Below are positions 43,201 through 53,900 of a stretch of DNA of 64,000 nucleotides, in pieces. The notes below the pieces were generated by a model. That model was not told the DNA's origin. It was given only the letters and a program-made list of their open reading frames with translations, and did not search any database. The number at the start of each line of letters is the position of its first letter. The stretch's first letter is position 1. This DNA is from Tribonema minus (lineage: Eukaryota; Sar; Xanthophyceae; Tribonematales; Tribonemataceae). Location of the stretch: contig JAFCMP010000235.1 of NCBI GenBank assembly GCA_017506865.1, positions 558,001-622,000 on the forward strand. Direction: 5' to 3'. The translations under genes and the position numbers were made by a program.

Positions 43201-46200
43201 AAGTGACTCGTGGCGCAACTGGTATGTGTATGGGCACTATTGGCAGCGCTTGACTTTGTGGAGTTTCTTGGGAATCTCTTCATTAAGGGTTAGGGGGTCA
43301 ACCCTCACCCTAGCCTAACGCCAGTCCCTATAATGCACTACGGTAGGATTCAGGATCAGGTCAGTGTATGCAAAAAGTTACCCCAATGTACCTGGAACCT
43401 TCATTTGGGTCATCACGATAAGACTTGTTGACGGTTGTGTCTGTTGTGCATACGTGCTCAGCTAATCGTGCCTGGCTTCAGAGCTGAAACCATCTGCTAA
43501 GGTTGTTGAAGTTTACACGTCAGCCCTGCGCGGAGGCAGTCAACTTTCTCATGCTGCCTTGAGGTGGTGCACAGAAAGAAGTATCCGGATTATACGTTGC
43601 AGCACGGAGCATTTCAGCCCGCAGGAGGCCCACGGGCCAATAGCAAGGATCGCCACCTCAAGATCGCAATGCCCAACCGCTTCATCGGTCTGAACAGCTG
43701 CAGCCTTGCTTAATCAATGACACTGCTTTACAGTATGCTACTTTCGTCTTGTGTGTGTGCACACTTCAAGTTCAACTTCATCCGGGAGAGGAGCGGTTCC
43801 ATCTGTTCACGCGGAGCCCTTGTGCGCAATGTAGCAGTGTTCCTGTTGTGCCAGCAGTGCAAACCGCACACCGCGCAGCGCCTCAGCATGTCCGCACAAC
43901 GCCGCCTTCTCTTGACACAAAGCGGCCGTACTATATGCCACATGAGGGCGAAGCTGTTGACCAGATCTGAGTGCACAGTCGCTCCTATAGCACCAACGCA
44001 ATAGCTGCAAAGAATGGCGATCTGAGTGCTCAACCGCTGCAGTAGCCCCAGCACAACTGCTGCAAATATTGACGCTTCCCTGTTGCGGCAATGTGACATA
44101 GATACTCACGTCAGCCGCGAGCATTCTAAACAAGCACACACACGGTCGGTCCGCCAACAAGCCATGCGCTACGTTGTCGCTGCTGAGACTATCGTGCACC
44201 GCGCGTCAACCCTTTTCCGTGCTGCAATCTACATCGTGCCGTTTGCAGGCACGGACGGCGACCATTGTGCTGCGCGGCGGCAGCGAGCAGTTCCTGGAGG
44301 AGTCGCAGCGCTCCATGCACGACGCGCTCATGGTCGTCAAGCGCAGCCTCAAGGCGTGCGAGGTGGTCGCGGGCGGCGGCGCCATCGAGGTGCGTCAGCG
44401 CTTGCAGTTGCGCTTGCGGTTGCGGTCGCGGTTGCGGTCGCACTCGAGGTGCGGCGGCAGCGCCTGCGCGCATGCAGCCGGCCCCCATGCGCGTGGCGCG
44501 CGCGGCAACAACCTCTGTTGACACTGCAACAACCGCTGTTGACACTGCAACACATTCATGCCGCGAAGTGTAGGGTCCAGCGTGCGTCGCCGCACTGTTA
44601 CAGTTGTGTAGAGAGGGTGCGAGGCGCATGCTCATAGTGACGCGCTGAATGGCCGAAGCGCAGCACACGTTTGCGGAAGTGCCTCATTGAAACATGACGC
44701 GCTGCGCGGTTGCAGCGGTCAGCTGCTGGTTAAGCTGTCGTGCTCACGTCCCTGGCTTGTCGGTGCCGTTCATCCCAATAGTGCTGTGCATGATTGTCTT
44801 GAAGTGATCTCGGCATCGCTTTGAGGTGTTGGGGCATCTTGTTGGTAAAGGGGTTTCGGTGCAAGCACGTGGCAACCGATGGTAGCCCAGCTTAGGGTTA
44901 GGCTAAAATTAACCCTAGCCCTGGCCCTACTTGAACCCTAAGTCATTGATATTTGGTGTTTTGTAGATGGTTGTCAGTGCATATATGTAGCGGCAGACAA
45001 CATTCAGAACCTCGTTGCTGTCCATGGAGAATCCATTCATGCATTCATTTGTTCATTCACGGATTCATTCAACGAATGTGTTGTATTGCTGCCGCTTGCT
45101 TACAGGTGGGGCTCAGCAAAGCTTAGCCCTCATGGTCCACGGACCATGCATGATCCATCGATTCATCTCTTCGTTTAGTGACTTGTTGCTTCATCAACTC
45201 AATGAGTTTTGTGAGACTGCTGCACTTTTGTTTACAAACAGATGAAGCTCAGCAAAGCAAACTTATCGTGGTCCATGAATTCATCCATTCATTCATCCAC
45301 TTGATGAATGCTTTATTTTCTTGCAGATGGAGCTCAGCAAGGCATTGAGGGAGGCATCCAGGGCCATCAGCGGCAAGGAGCAGCTGGTGATGGGTGCAGT
45401 TGCCAAGGCACTGGAGATTGTGCCAAGACAGCTCAGGTGACCAACACCACACAATCCACCTTAAACATCAAAACCTCTTTGCAACAGTAAGCAACTGTTG
45501 TTTTGGCGCTGGAGGTTGTACCGGTTGTAGCGAGGCAGCTGAGGTAATACCACACCATTCGGGTTTGGCAGCATGACCTCAGTAAGTCACCGACACGAGC
45601 TGACGTTGCAACACATTGGCAGCACCGATTTGGCATTTGTGACTCAAGTGCAGTCGCTGCACAGGTGACCCTCCACAACTTGAACTTCAGCTTCTGCACT
45701 TTTGGCACAGCGGTGCATGCGTGCGCAGGACCGCAGCGGGTGCACTGCAGTGCGTGCACTGACAAGCGCAAGCGCTGGCACCTCAGGGCGCGCAGGAACT
45801 GAATGCGCAGCTTGACAGGGCGCAGGTGGATGACCGCGTACTGGAGGGCTCGCATGACCTATGCTGCAGCGCTCTCACCTAAACTACAGACAACAAGACC
45901 ATCCTGCATGGCCGTGATGGAGGCACTAAGCATTCGGCCGGCTTGCAACGCCGCGCACACGTGCAAGGGCCGCCGGCGCGGCGCGCGCGCGCGACCCTGA
46001 GGAGGGAGCGCTCGCACATCTCATGCACCGCGGGGCGCTCCAATGCGCCCGCTGCCGTCACCGCGCAGGCCACTGCAACGCTGACGTGCCTGACACGTGC
46101 TGCCGCCGGCGTCCGCTCCGCTGCTCCCCCCCACCCCCACCCCCACCCCCGCACACCGCGCAGCGAGAACGCGGGCCTGGACTCCACAGACGTGCTCAAC

Positions 46201-46973
46201 CGCCTGCGGCACGCGCACGCGCAGCCCGGCGACGGCGGGCGCTGGATCGGCGTGAGCGTGGACGAGGAAGACGTGTGCGACACCATGGCCAAGGGCGTGT
46301 GGGAGCCGACCATCAACAAGCGCAACGCGCTGCGCAGCGCGATCGAGGCGGCGTGCCTCATCCTGTCCATCGACGAGACGGTCCGGAACCCGCAGGTGCG
46401 GGGCGCCGCGTCGGATGTGTTTGCGCACGCATATGCGCATGCTGCTGCGCTGGGGGGAGTGTGGGTGTCAGAGAGGGCGGTGCAGGCGGTGGTGATGCGT
46501 GCGCTGGGCGGAACTTGAGTTTTTGATTGCGCGATTTTCTGACTTGGAGGCCTCCATATCAGCAGATTTTTTTTTTTTTTGCTCTCGTCCGTGCCCCCCC
46601 CCCCCCCCCCCCCCTCAAGCGGTCTCTATTACCTCACATCGCTGCTTGTCGCCTGCAGCGTCTACAGACTGCGCCATGGGGTGCTTGAGGCTCGTCTCAT
46701 CACGTGTTCTCACGTTGTCCGCATTGCACACCGTCCCCCCCCCCTTCTGGCCACGCATCATTTCTGACATCATCCGTACCGTGCCCCCCCCCCCCCCCTC
46801 GCGCTCTGCAGAGCGAGCAGCCGGGCGCGCCGTCGCAGGGCGTCGGCCTCGGGCGCGGCGGGCAGCCCATCTCCGCGGGCATGGGCGGCATGGGCATGGC
46901 GGGCATGATGGGGGCGGGGCGGGGGAAGCTGCCGCGCGGCGTGCGCGCCATGAAGGGGCGCGCGGGCGCATGA
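40259..46973 (+). CDS. CCT7: T-complex protein 1 subunit eta (CCT7), cytosolic chaperonin
   Basis: Nine exons, complete: 40259-40348, 40768-40839, 41080-41271, 41929-42454, 42902-43113, 44249-44389, 45327-45436, 46164-46395, 46812-46973; 578 residues, phases consistent. CCT is the eight-subunit ATP-driven ring that folds actin and tubulin. Exon 1 reads [20 protein letters not shown], as in eta subunits. Further matches: [112 protein letters not shown] and [20 protein letters not shown]. The C-terminus is Gly/Met-rich ([17 protein letters not shown]). Intron 2 has a GC donor (AAG|GCAAGT at 40839/40840). The open frame continues upstream of the chosen Met, but this start fits the family. Introns 5, 6 and 7 carry junction echoes. 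Confidence 0.97.
41690..41905. repeat. Tandem repeat, two units of about 115 bp, in CCT7 intron 3
   Basis: GATGCCAACGATGCCAGCATC near 41706 recurs as GATGCCGACGATGCCACCATC near 41818. CAACATCACAAAGTAGCTGTC is matched by CAACACCACGAAGCACCTGTC. Both units end in a C/T tract. A second diverged repeat with TTGAACTACGT landmarks lies at about 41280-41600. Confidence 0.8.
43784..43824 (+). repeat. Echo of CCT7 exon 5 end
   Basis: GAGAGGAGCGGTTCCATCTG then TTCACGCGGAGCCCTTG matches the exon 5 end GGGAGGAGCGCTTCAACCTG then TTCACGGGGTGCCCTAAG (to 43113). It lies 711 bases downstream in intron 5. The donor GTACGT has become TGCGCA-like. Confidence 0.75.
45106..45265 (+). repeat. Two echoes of CCT7 exon 7 start, acceptors kept
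   Basis: The real exon begins at 45327 (CAG|ATGGAGCTCAGCAAGGC). Copies begin at 45106 (CAG|GTGGGGCTCAGCAAAGC) and 45242 (CAG|ATGAAGCTCAGCAAAGC). Each is followed by a TGGTCCA(C/T)G and CATTCATC-rich spacer. All three keep the AG acceptor, so three candidate 3' splice sites lie within 220 bases. Confidence 0.85.
45507..45543 (+). repeat. Echo of CCT7 exon 7 end
   Basis: GCGCTGGAGGTTGTACC then GAGGCAGCTGAG|GTAATA matches GCACTGGAGATTGTGCC then AAGACAGCTCAG|GTGACC at the real exon end (45436). It lies 107 bases downstream with a GT donor still in place. The intron sides also agree (ACCACAC). Confidence 0.82.
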
Positions 46974-47917
46974 GAGCGGCGCTTTTTTGTGTTTGGGGGG
47001 GGTGTTTGGGGCGGGGGCTATGCTGCGTGCAGCGGTGATTCGGGGTAGCGGCGGCAGGCGCTGCCGCGCGGCCGCGTTTTGTTCGGCAGGGGAGGGGGGG
47101 CTGTTGCGGTCGCCACGCGGGGCACGCGCGCAGTTTCAGTTGTCTGTGTGAGAGCGAGCTTCCGAAGAGTCTGTGATGCTGAGCTTGCGCAGCAGCAATG
47201 AATACACGAAGCCGCCTCTGCCGCGCGCCTCTTACGGTAAAGTTGTAGGTGTTTATTGTTGCTGCATCGCTGTCGTGACATGTCGCATGGCTGTCATGAG
47301 CATTGATCATGGAAATGCTCTTTCATTGCCACATACAGCAGAGTGTTGTTGTGACATGTTCGGTGGGTGCTGTGCCTTGTGGTGACATGCGGCATTTCCC
47401 TGTACACATGCAAAGAATCAGGCTGCGACGCTGGACCAGCAGCATGACGTACACTCCGCTGCTCCCCACCCTCCTATGTATGCATTTGCAGTGGCAGTAC
47501 TGCTGCTTCCAGCGCGACCTCGCGCTTTCACAGCGGCAACGCTGCTTCTTCAAGCGCGAATTGAGGCAACAGCGGCGACGCTGCTTCTTCAAGCGCGAAT
47601 TGAGGCATCTGCTAGCTACCTATTGTGGCATGGCCAGGTGAACAGCAGGAACAAGGCATGACCCAAAACGCAGGCACTTGGGACGCATGCAAAAAAAAAA
47701 CATTTAGACTCCGATTGACCTGTACAAAGCGCCACAGGGTCGTGCAACACAGCACGTCTACACCCGGTGGACACACCCACACCAGCACCAACAAACACGG
47801 ACAAACACAGTGCGACCGCCGCTGCCGCTGCCGCGCGCGCTGCTCTGCGCCGCACGCGGCCGTGCTGCAGCCGCGGCGGCAGCGGCGGCGGCAGCGGCAG
47901 AGGCGCGGGGGGCTCCC
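46974..47917. other. Intergenic region between convergent genes
   Basis: 944 bases between the CCT7 stop and the DENN gene stop. It contains a short coding-like tandem repeat at 47530-47613 and nothing else recognisable. Confidence 0.6.
47530..47613. repeat. 42-bp tandem repeat, two units
   Basis: GCGGCAACGCTGCTTCTTCAAG then CGCGAATTGAGGCAACA is repeated immediately as GCGGCGACGCTGCTTCTTCAAG then CGCGAATTGAGGCATCT. The units differ at about four positions. A third, more diverged half-unit (CTGCTTCCAGCGCGACCTCGCG) precedes it. The length is a multiple of three, but no gene covers it. Confidence 0.88.
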
Positions 47918-50900
47918 TCACTCGTTGCGCATGTACGTCATGGCCAGCAGGTCGTTCATGGCGTAGATGGCGGGCCGCGTGGACTCGAACGCGTTGAGGC
48001 GGCGGTGCAGCGACAGCGCGTGCGCGCGCACCTCGGCGCTGCCGTGCATGAGGCCGCACCTGCGGCGGCAGCGGCAGCAGCGGCGGCGGCGGCGGCGCGT
48101 GGTCTATTGAGCAGGGAAAGAGGCATGTCAGCAGCAGCAGCAGCAGCGGCGGCGGCGCGTTGTGTAGGAGATTCGAGTGGGGACAGAGGCATGTCAGCAG
48201 CAGCAGCAGCAGCAGCGGCGGCGGCGGCGGCGGCGTGTGGTGCATGAGAGTCGAGTGGGGACAGCGGCATGCATGTGGGCATGAGCGGCGGGGAAAGCGC
48301 GCCTGCGCTGCCAGCGCACTGCGGCGCCACTGGCGCGCGACGCAGGCAGTGGACAACTGATGCCATCGTCCAGGACAACGACATGGTGGTGCTTCTGCAG
48401 TGACTGCAGTGAGGCCTGCATGGTGGCGGAGGAGGCTGAACGCATCACGCACAACTTGCACAGAGAGCATGGCTACCGATCGCATCACAAACGAGGGCCA
48501 ACGGCACTTGCGTGCACTGCACTGCGGCTGCCAGCAAGCCAGCAGGCAGGGCATCTTTGGTTCTGCGCAGCAACTGGCTTCATGATGCACAACGAAGGGG
48601 GACCAGGCGTAGAATGCGTGCTTTATGCAAGCGCCCGGGGGACGCCGGCAGCGTATCTCGTGCTGACCGGCAGCCAACGAGGGTTAGGCACAGCTGCAGT
48701 GGAAGCTATAGCTGGCAGGCAATGTTGAAAGCTGCCTTCTAATACGGACCGCAGCAGCGTGCTGGAACAGGCGTTGGAAGCTCGTGACCGTCACTCACCC
48801 CAGAACGAAGATGCCGCCTTTGCTCTCGGGCATGAGGCCAAGCAGCACCTGCAGTGACGCCTCCGACTGCAGCGCCGTGTCCAGGTCTCTGAAGATCTCC
48901 TTCACCTGCAAGCGCACACGCGCAGCACAGCACCGAATCCATCGTGAGCATATCATGTGTAACATATGCGTTTGACAATGTTGATGACAGTCCAGAAAAA
49001 CGAACGTGAACGTCAAGTTCAAGTACACGTCCTCTCTATCTTCTGAATCCAAAAGACCACCCAGCAGCACGCAAGTTTTGGAGCCCCCCCCCCCCCCGCC
49101 CCTGTCATAATCGTACCTCCACTGTCAATACGGCAGAAGGATTTTCTGAGGCACATGTGGAATCGCGCCACATCATTACAATGCAACGCCACATCCAGCT
49201 TGAGACCAGGCCACTTGTCACCACCACGAATAACAGCAAAAGCAACTTTTCATCTCACGAAAGCGGATTCAGTCAAGCTGCGCCACAGCGGCTGGCAGCG
49301 GCGCGTCAGCCAATGAGACGCGACAGTAGCGCTGCGGCAGCGCTCGCTAGCGACGCAAGCATCAGCTGCCGCGTGCGTGTGAGGCGCGCCCGTTGAGGCC
49401 GCCCACCCTTTCTGAGCCGCTGCACACACCTACATAGCCCTAACCCTAACACTGAAGCGCGGGCGATCGCAGCGCCTCGACTCGAGTGGATCCAGGACGG
49501 CGACACGAAGACATGAGGCCAAAGCGCAGACTACACCGTGCCCATTGAGGACAGCGAATGCGTGCGCACATACAATGGCAGTGCAGGAGGGCCAGAACGC
49601 AACTAGTTACCGTCCTGATCCTCCAGCCCTCCGCGAACGGCGAGAGCGTCAGGCGCCGCAAAACCATGCCCCCGCCGAAAGGAATAACCAGTGCATGCGC
49701 GCGCACTCTTTGACAGAGCAGCAGCAGGCCAGATTGCTACAACAGCAGAGCCAGAGCGCAACAACGTGCATCGCGATAAAAAATCCCCCCACCTCCTGAT
49801 CGTCGAGCCCGCCGCCGTCGGCGAGCGTCAGGCGCCGTACGTGCCGCCTGAGCTGCGCGCCGCTGATGCCGCCGGCCAGCTCCATGTAGCGCCACGGGTC
49901 GGTCGTCTGCGGGCCCGGGAAGTCCGGCAGCTGCGCGCGCGGAGCGGGGCGGCACGCGCGGCGGTGCGGGACGTAGTCAATGGGGAGTGTGTGGGGCGCG
50001 AGAGTTCGGCAGCGATTGCGCAGAGCGGGAGTGCCGGATGCGGACGGCGGTGACGCGTGGTTCTGGGTTCAAATTGAGAAGCAGGTGCGTCAGAAAGGTG
50101 ATGTCCGCACAATGGTGGGCACGCGGCGGCGACGGCCGAGGCGCTGGGGCGGCGCGCGTCCTTGCAAGCAGTCGCACTCGCCGGCGGTCTCGTACAAGCA
50201 GTCGGCACCGGACACACGAAAATATGCCACCGTGGAGTACGGCCTGGGCACTGCCGACCGCGGCAGGCCTGTGGAGAATGCGAGCACTGGCACGCATCTG
50301 CTGCAGAACAAGCAGCGCCACAGGATTGTCATTGGGTGGGTGGGACATGGCGCTTGCGGCGTCACGTGCAGCGTCTGCCTGGCCCGCCTTGTTGATCGAC
50401 ACATCCCCGAGCAGCATGCGCGGCTTGGCAGGGGATAGGCATTCTTGCTTCTAGCGTCTGCATATAGCAAGCACAAAGTGTGCCGCGTAATCACGCGAGC
50501 CGCGCTGCATTACACAACGCCATCAGCCGGCGGTGGCGCTGCCGCCGCCGCGCAGGCACGCACGCAGTGTCAAGGCACACGCGCGGCGCACCTGCTTGAG
50601 CTCCCGCAGGCGCCACTTGTTGGAGGGGTGGGACTTGGTGGCGGACTGCGGCAGCGTGTTGGGCGACATGGGCGCAAGGCCCACGTCCAGCGGGCCGTCC
50701 GCCGCCGCCGCCGCCCCCGCCACCGCCGCCGCCGCGAGCGAGACCTGCGGCGCCAGCAGCCCCGTGTCCTGCGCAGGCGTGGGAGAGGTTGAAGTGAGGA
50801 CAGATGACGTGAGTGGTTGAAGTACGGACGGGCGAGGTGGGTGGCGGTGAGCAACATGAGTGCAGCTTCTTGGTTGCACGAGTAAGGACAGCAAGAGCGG

Positions 50901-53900
50901 AACAAATGCCACCCCGAACGTGGCCGCAAGCGAGACTTGCGGCGCCAGCAGCACCGTGTCCTGCGCAGGCACATAGGAGATTGAAGTACGGACGGGTGAG
51001 GTGAGTGATTGAAGTACGGATGGGTGAGGTGGGTGAGAGCACGGTGGCGGTGGGCAGGAGGAGTGGAGCCAGTTGCACGAGTGGGGACGGCGAAGACAGA
51101 CGCGTCAGTAAGGACAGTAGGGAGAGCGTGGCGAGGCAGCACGAACCCAACCCTAACCCCAACCCTACACCCCTGCCCCTTACCCTAACCCCAACGCAAA
51201 AGTGGTCGCCGTCGAGGCCGGCGGCCCCAGCAGCCCCGCGCCCTGTGCGGAGCGGGAGTGAGCCAGTCAAGAGAAGTCGGATGAGTGAGCGCAGAAAGTA
51301 CGATGGCGATGGGTGAGACGGCCAAGACGGGTGACGCGAGTAGAAACGGCGGGCGCAGTCAGATCGGCAAGAAGAGTGGGACGAGCAAGGGGGGGGAGGG
51401 GGCGCAGCGCATGCCGCGTGAGGTACGCCCGTTGCCATGTGAACCTGCGCGACCGAGCCCCCGCTCTGTCAGAGGGCGCACGTGTGAAGCAGGCATCTGC
51501 CCTAAACCCTAACCCCAGCCCCTGAACCAAATTCTTACCTGCCCCTGACCGTAGCAGGCGTGAGTGTGTTACCAGACAGCATCGGCGGCGGCGGCGCCAG
51601 AGCGGCGTCATACGGGGGTGCCGCGTGCGCAGTCATGGGCTGTCGCCCTGCACAGCCAAGAGGGTCGGCACCGCTTGCAGGCGCGTGATCGTTGAACACG
51701 GGGGTACTGCTTGCGAACGTGACGCGCGACGCCAGTAAGCGCTCGCTGCGGGCGAGCGGAAGCCTGCAGCTCGCGGCCTGCGGCGCGGCGCGGCGCTCAC
51801 AGGGACATACCCTGACCCCATTTAGCCCCCGATCCCGAGCGCAAATGGTGTGGCACCATGCACGCCATGGCAACACCGCAGCGCACCGTGAACGGGGGAC
51901 AACTAACCTGGCCCCCTGCGACGTCCGCGAGGCCCTGCGGGCGGTCAAACCCTGACCTTAGCCCTAGCCCTAATCCTTCCAACTAATCCTGAGCGCCACG
52001 GCAACTCCAGACAGACCAACTGACCTGGTCCATGGCGAGGTCGACGAGGCCCTACGTGTGATTCCACGCCCTAACCCTCACCCCAATCCTAACCCTAACC
52101 CTAGCCCTAGCCCCAACCCCAACCCCCTAACCCTACCCCTGAGCACCACTGCACCTCTAGATGAAAGCACCCAACTGACCTGGTCCACGGCGCGGTCGAC
52201 GAGGCCCTGCGTGTGGGGTCTCGCACCCTAACCCTGACTGTGACCGTAACGCTAACCCTAGCCCTAGCTCCACCCCCAACCGTAAACGTACCCCTGAGCG
52301 CCGCTGCAGCTCCAGACAGACCAACTGCAGACACACCCACCGACCTGCTCCACGGCGTGGTCGACGAGGCCCTGCATGTGGTCCGCGCACCCTGACGCCA
52401 ACCCCTACCCCTAACCCCCTAACCTCAACTTCAACCCAAACCCTGCTTACCCTAGCCCCAACCCCAACTTCAACCCCAGCCTGGAACACCGATGCAACTG
52501 CAGACGAAACCAACTGACCTGGTCCACGGCGAGGTCGACGAGGCCCTGCGTGTGGTCGCGCAGCGTCGCGCGCACCCACTGCTCGCTCATGCCCGCGGAG
52601 ATGCCCGCGAGGAGGCGCGCCGCGAACGCCGCGTCGTCCTCGCACGTCAGCTGCTCCGCGCTCACCCTGCGCGCGGGCGGTGGCAGAAGGCCTCGTGAGC
52701 GCTTGCCGAAATAGTTGTGGCGTCGGGCGTTGGATGGCGGGGGAGGCGTGCTGAGCGCGCGCGCGGCAGCGGAGGTGGCGTGCGCAGCGCCGTGCATGCG
52801 GTCGCGCCCTCAGGAGCCTCTGGGAAACTGCCTCAGGAGTCTCAGGGAAATCGCACCGTGGGAAGTCTACTGCGGCAGAGATGCGCGTTGCTGCATGCGA
52901 GGGACTCAGATATCTCCTGCCACCACGCGATGAACGTCATCATTGTGTCGGACTTGTGTGCGGAGGGGACGCGCCAGCCAGGTCGGCTTAGCGCATAGCA
53001 CAGCAGCTGGTCTGGCACACGCCATATGCGAGCACACGCGATCATCCCACACCCTGACGCTGATGTGAATTCGCTGTTGGACATGTTTCACACGACTTCA
53101 GTTCTTCGCAGGCTAGGGGCAGGACTGGGGCAGCAGATCTGGGTTGAGTTAAAGGGCTGCCGCTCTTGCGCCCATGCAGGCGCTGCTGACCTTGACACGT
53201 TTGCAAACAATGGGCTCCCGTTGCATGACAGAGCATAGGGCGCGCCGCCGCACAAGCACCTGACTCATGACTGCAAGTGACTCGCTCTCCGCGATGGCGC
53301 CCCAAATACATACATACATACACGCAAATTGCGCAAGTACACACACATACTATCGTAAAATACACTCATGATGCCACAATCTGCACAATGCCTCAGTCTT
53401 GGCAATGACACTCATGTTATCAACAGTACACATGTCACACATATACACACAATCATGAATGCTTTCTTCAAACTCTACACAACAGGGGTGACCTCACCTA
53501 GCCGGCGGGCGCGGCGGGCTCCTCTTGCCCTTCTGATCGTCGAGCGCTGCCTTCTCGTCCGCCGTCAGCATACATATTTCACACAAATATGAATATATAC
53601 TTCTCCAAGTTCATACTTCTACATCAAGAGTGACTGGCCTCACCGAGCGGGCGGGCGCGGCGGGCTCTTCTTGCCCTTCTGGTCGTCGAGCGGCGCGCGC
53701 TGCCTTCTCATCATCCCGAATATTCAAATACATCGTGCCATTCGCGCAAATGCACACAAACAATTTGAGGTATGGAAACATGATCCAAATCTCATAAATC
53801 AGGATGACTGGTCTCACCTAGCGGGCGGGCGCGGCGGGCTCTTCTTGCCCTTCTGATCGTCGAGCACTGCCTTCTCGTCAGCCCGAATATTCAAATACAT

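Noticed and set aside
51140..52470. True chromosome end or telomere
   Set aside because: The CCCTAA tracts are degenerate, interrupted and inside an intron, with coding exons on both sides.
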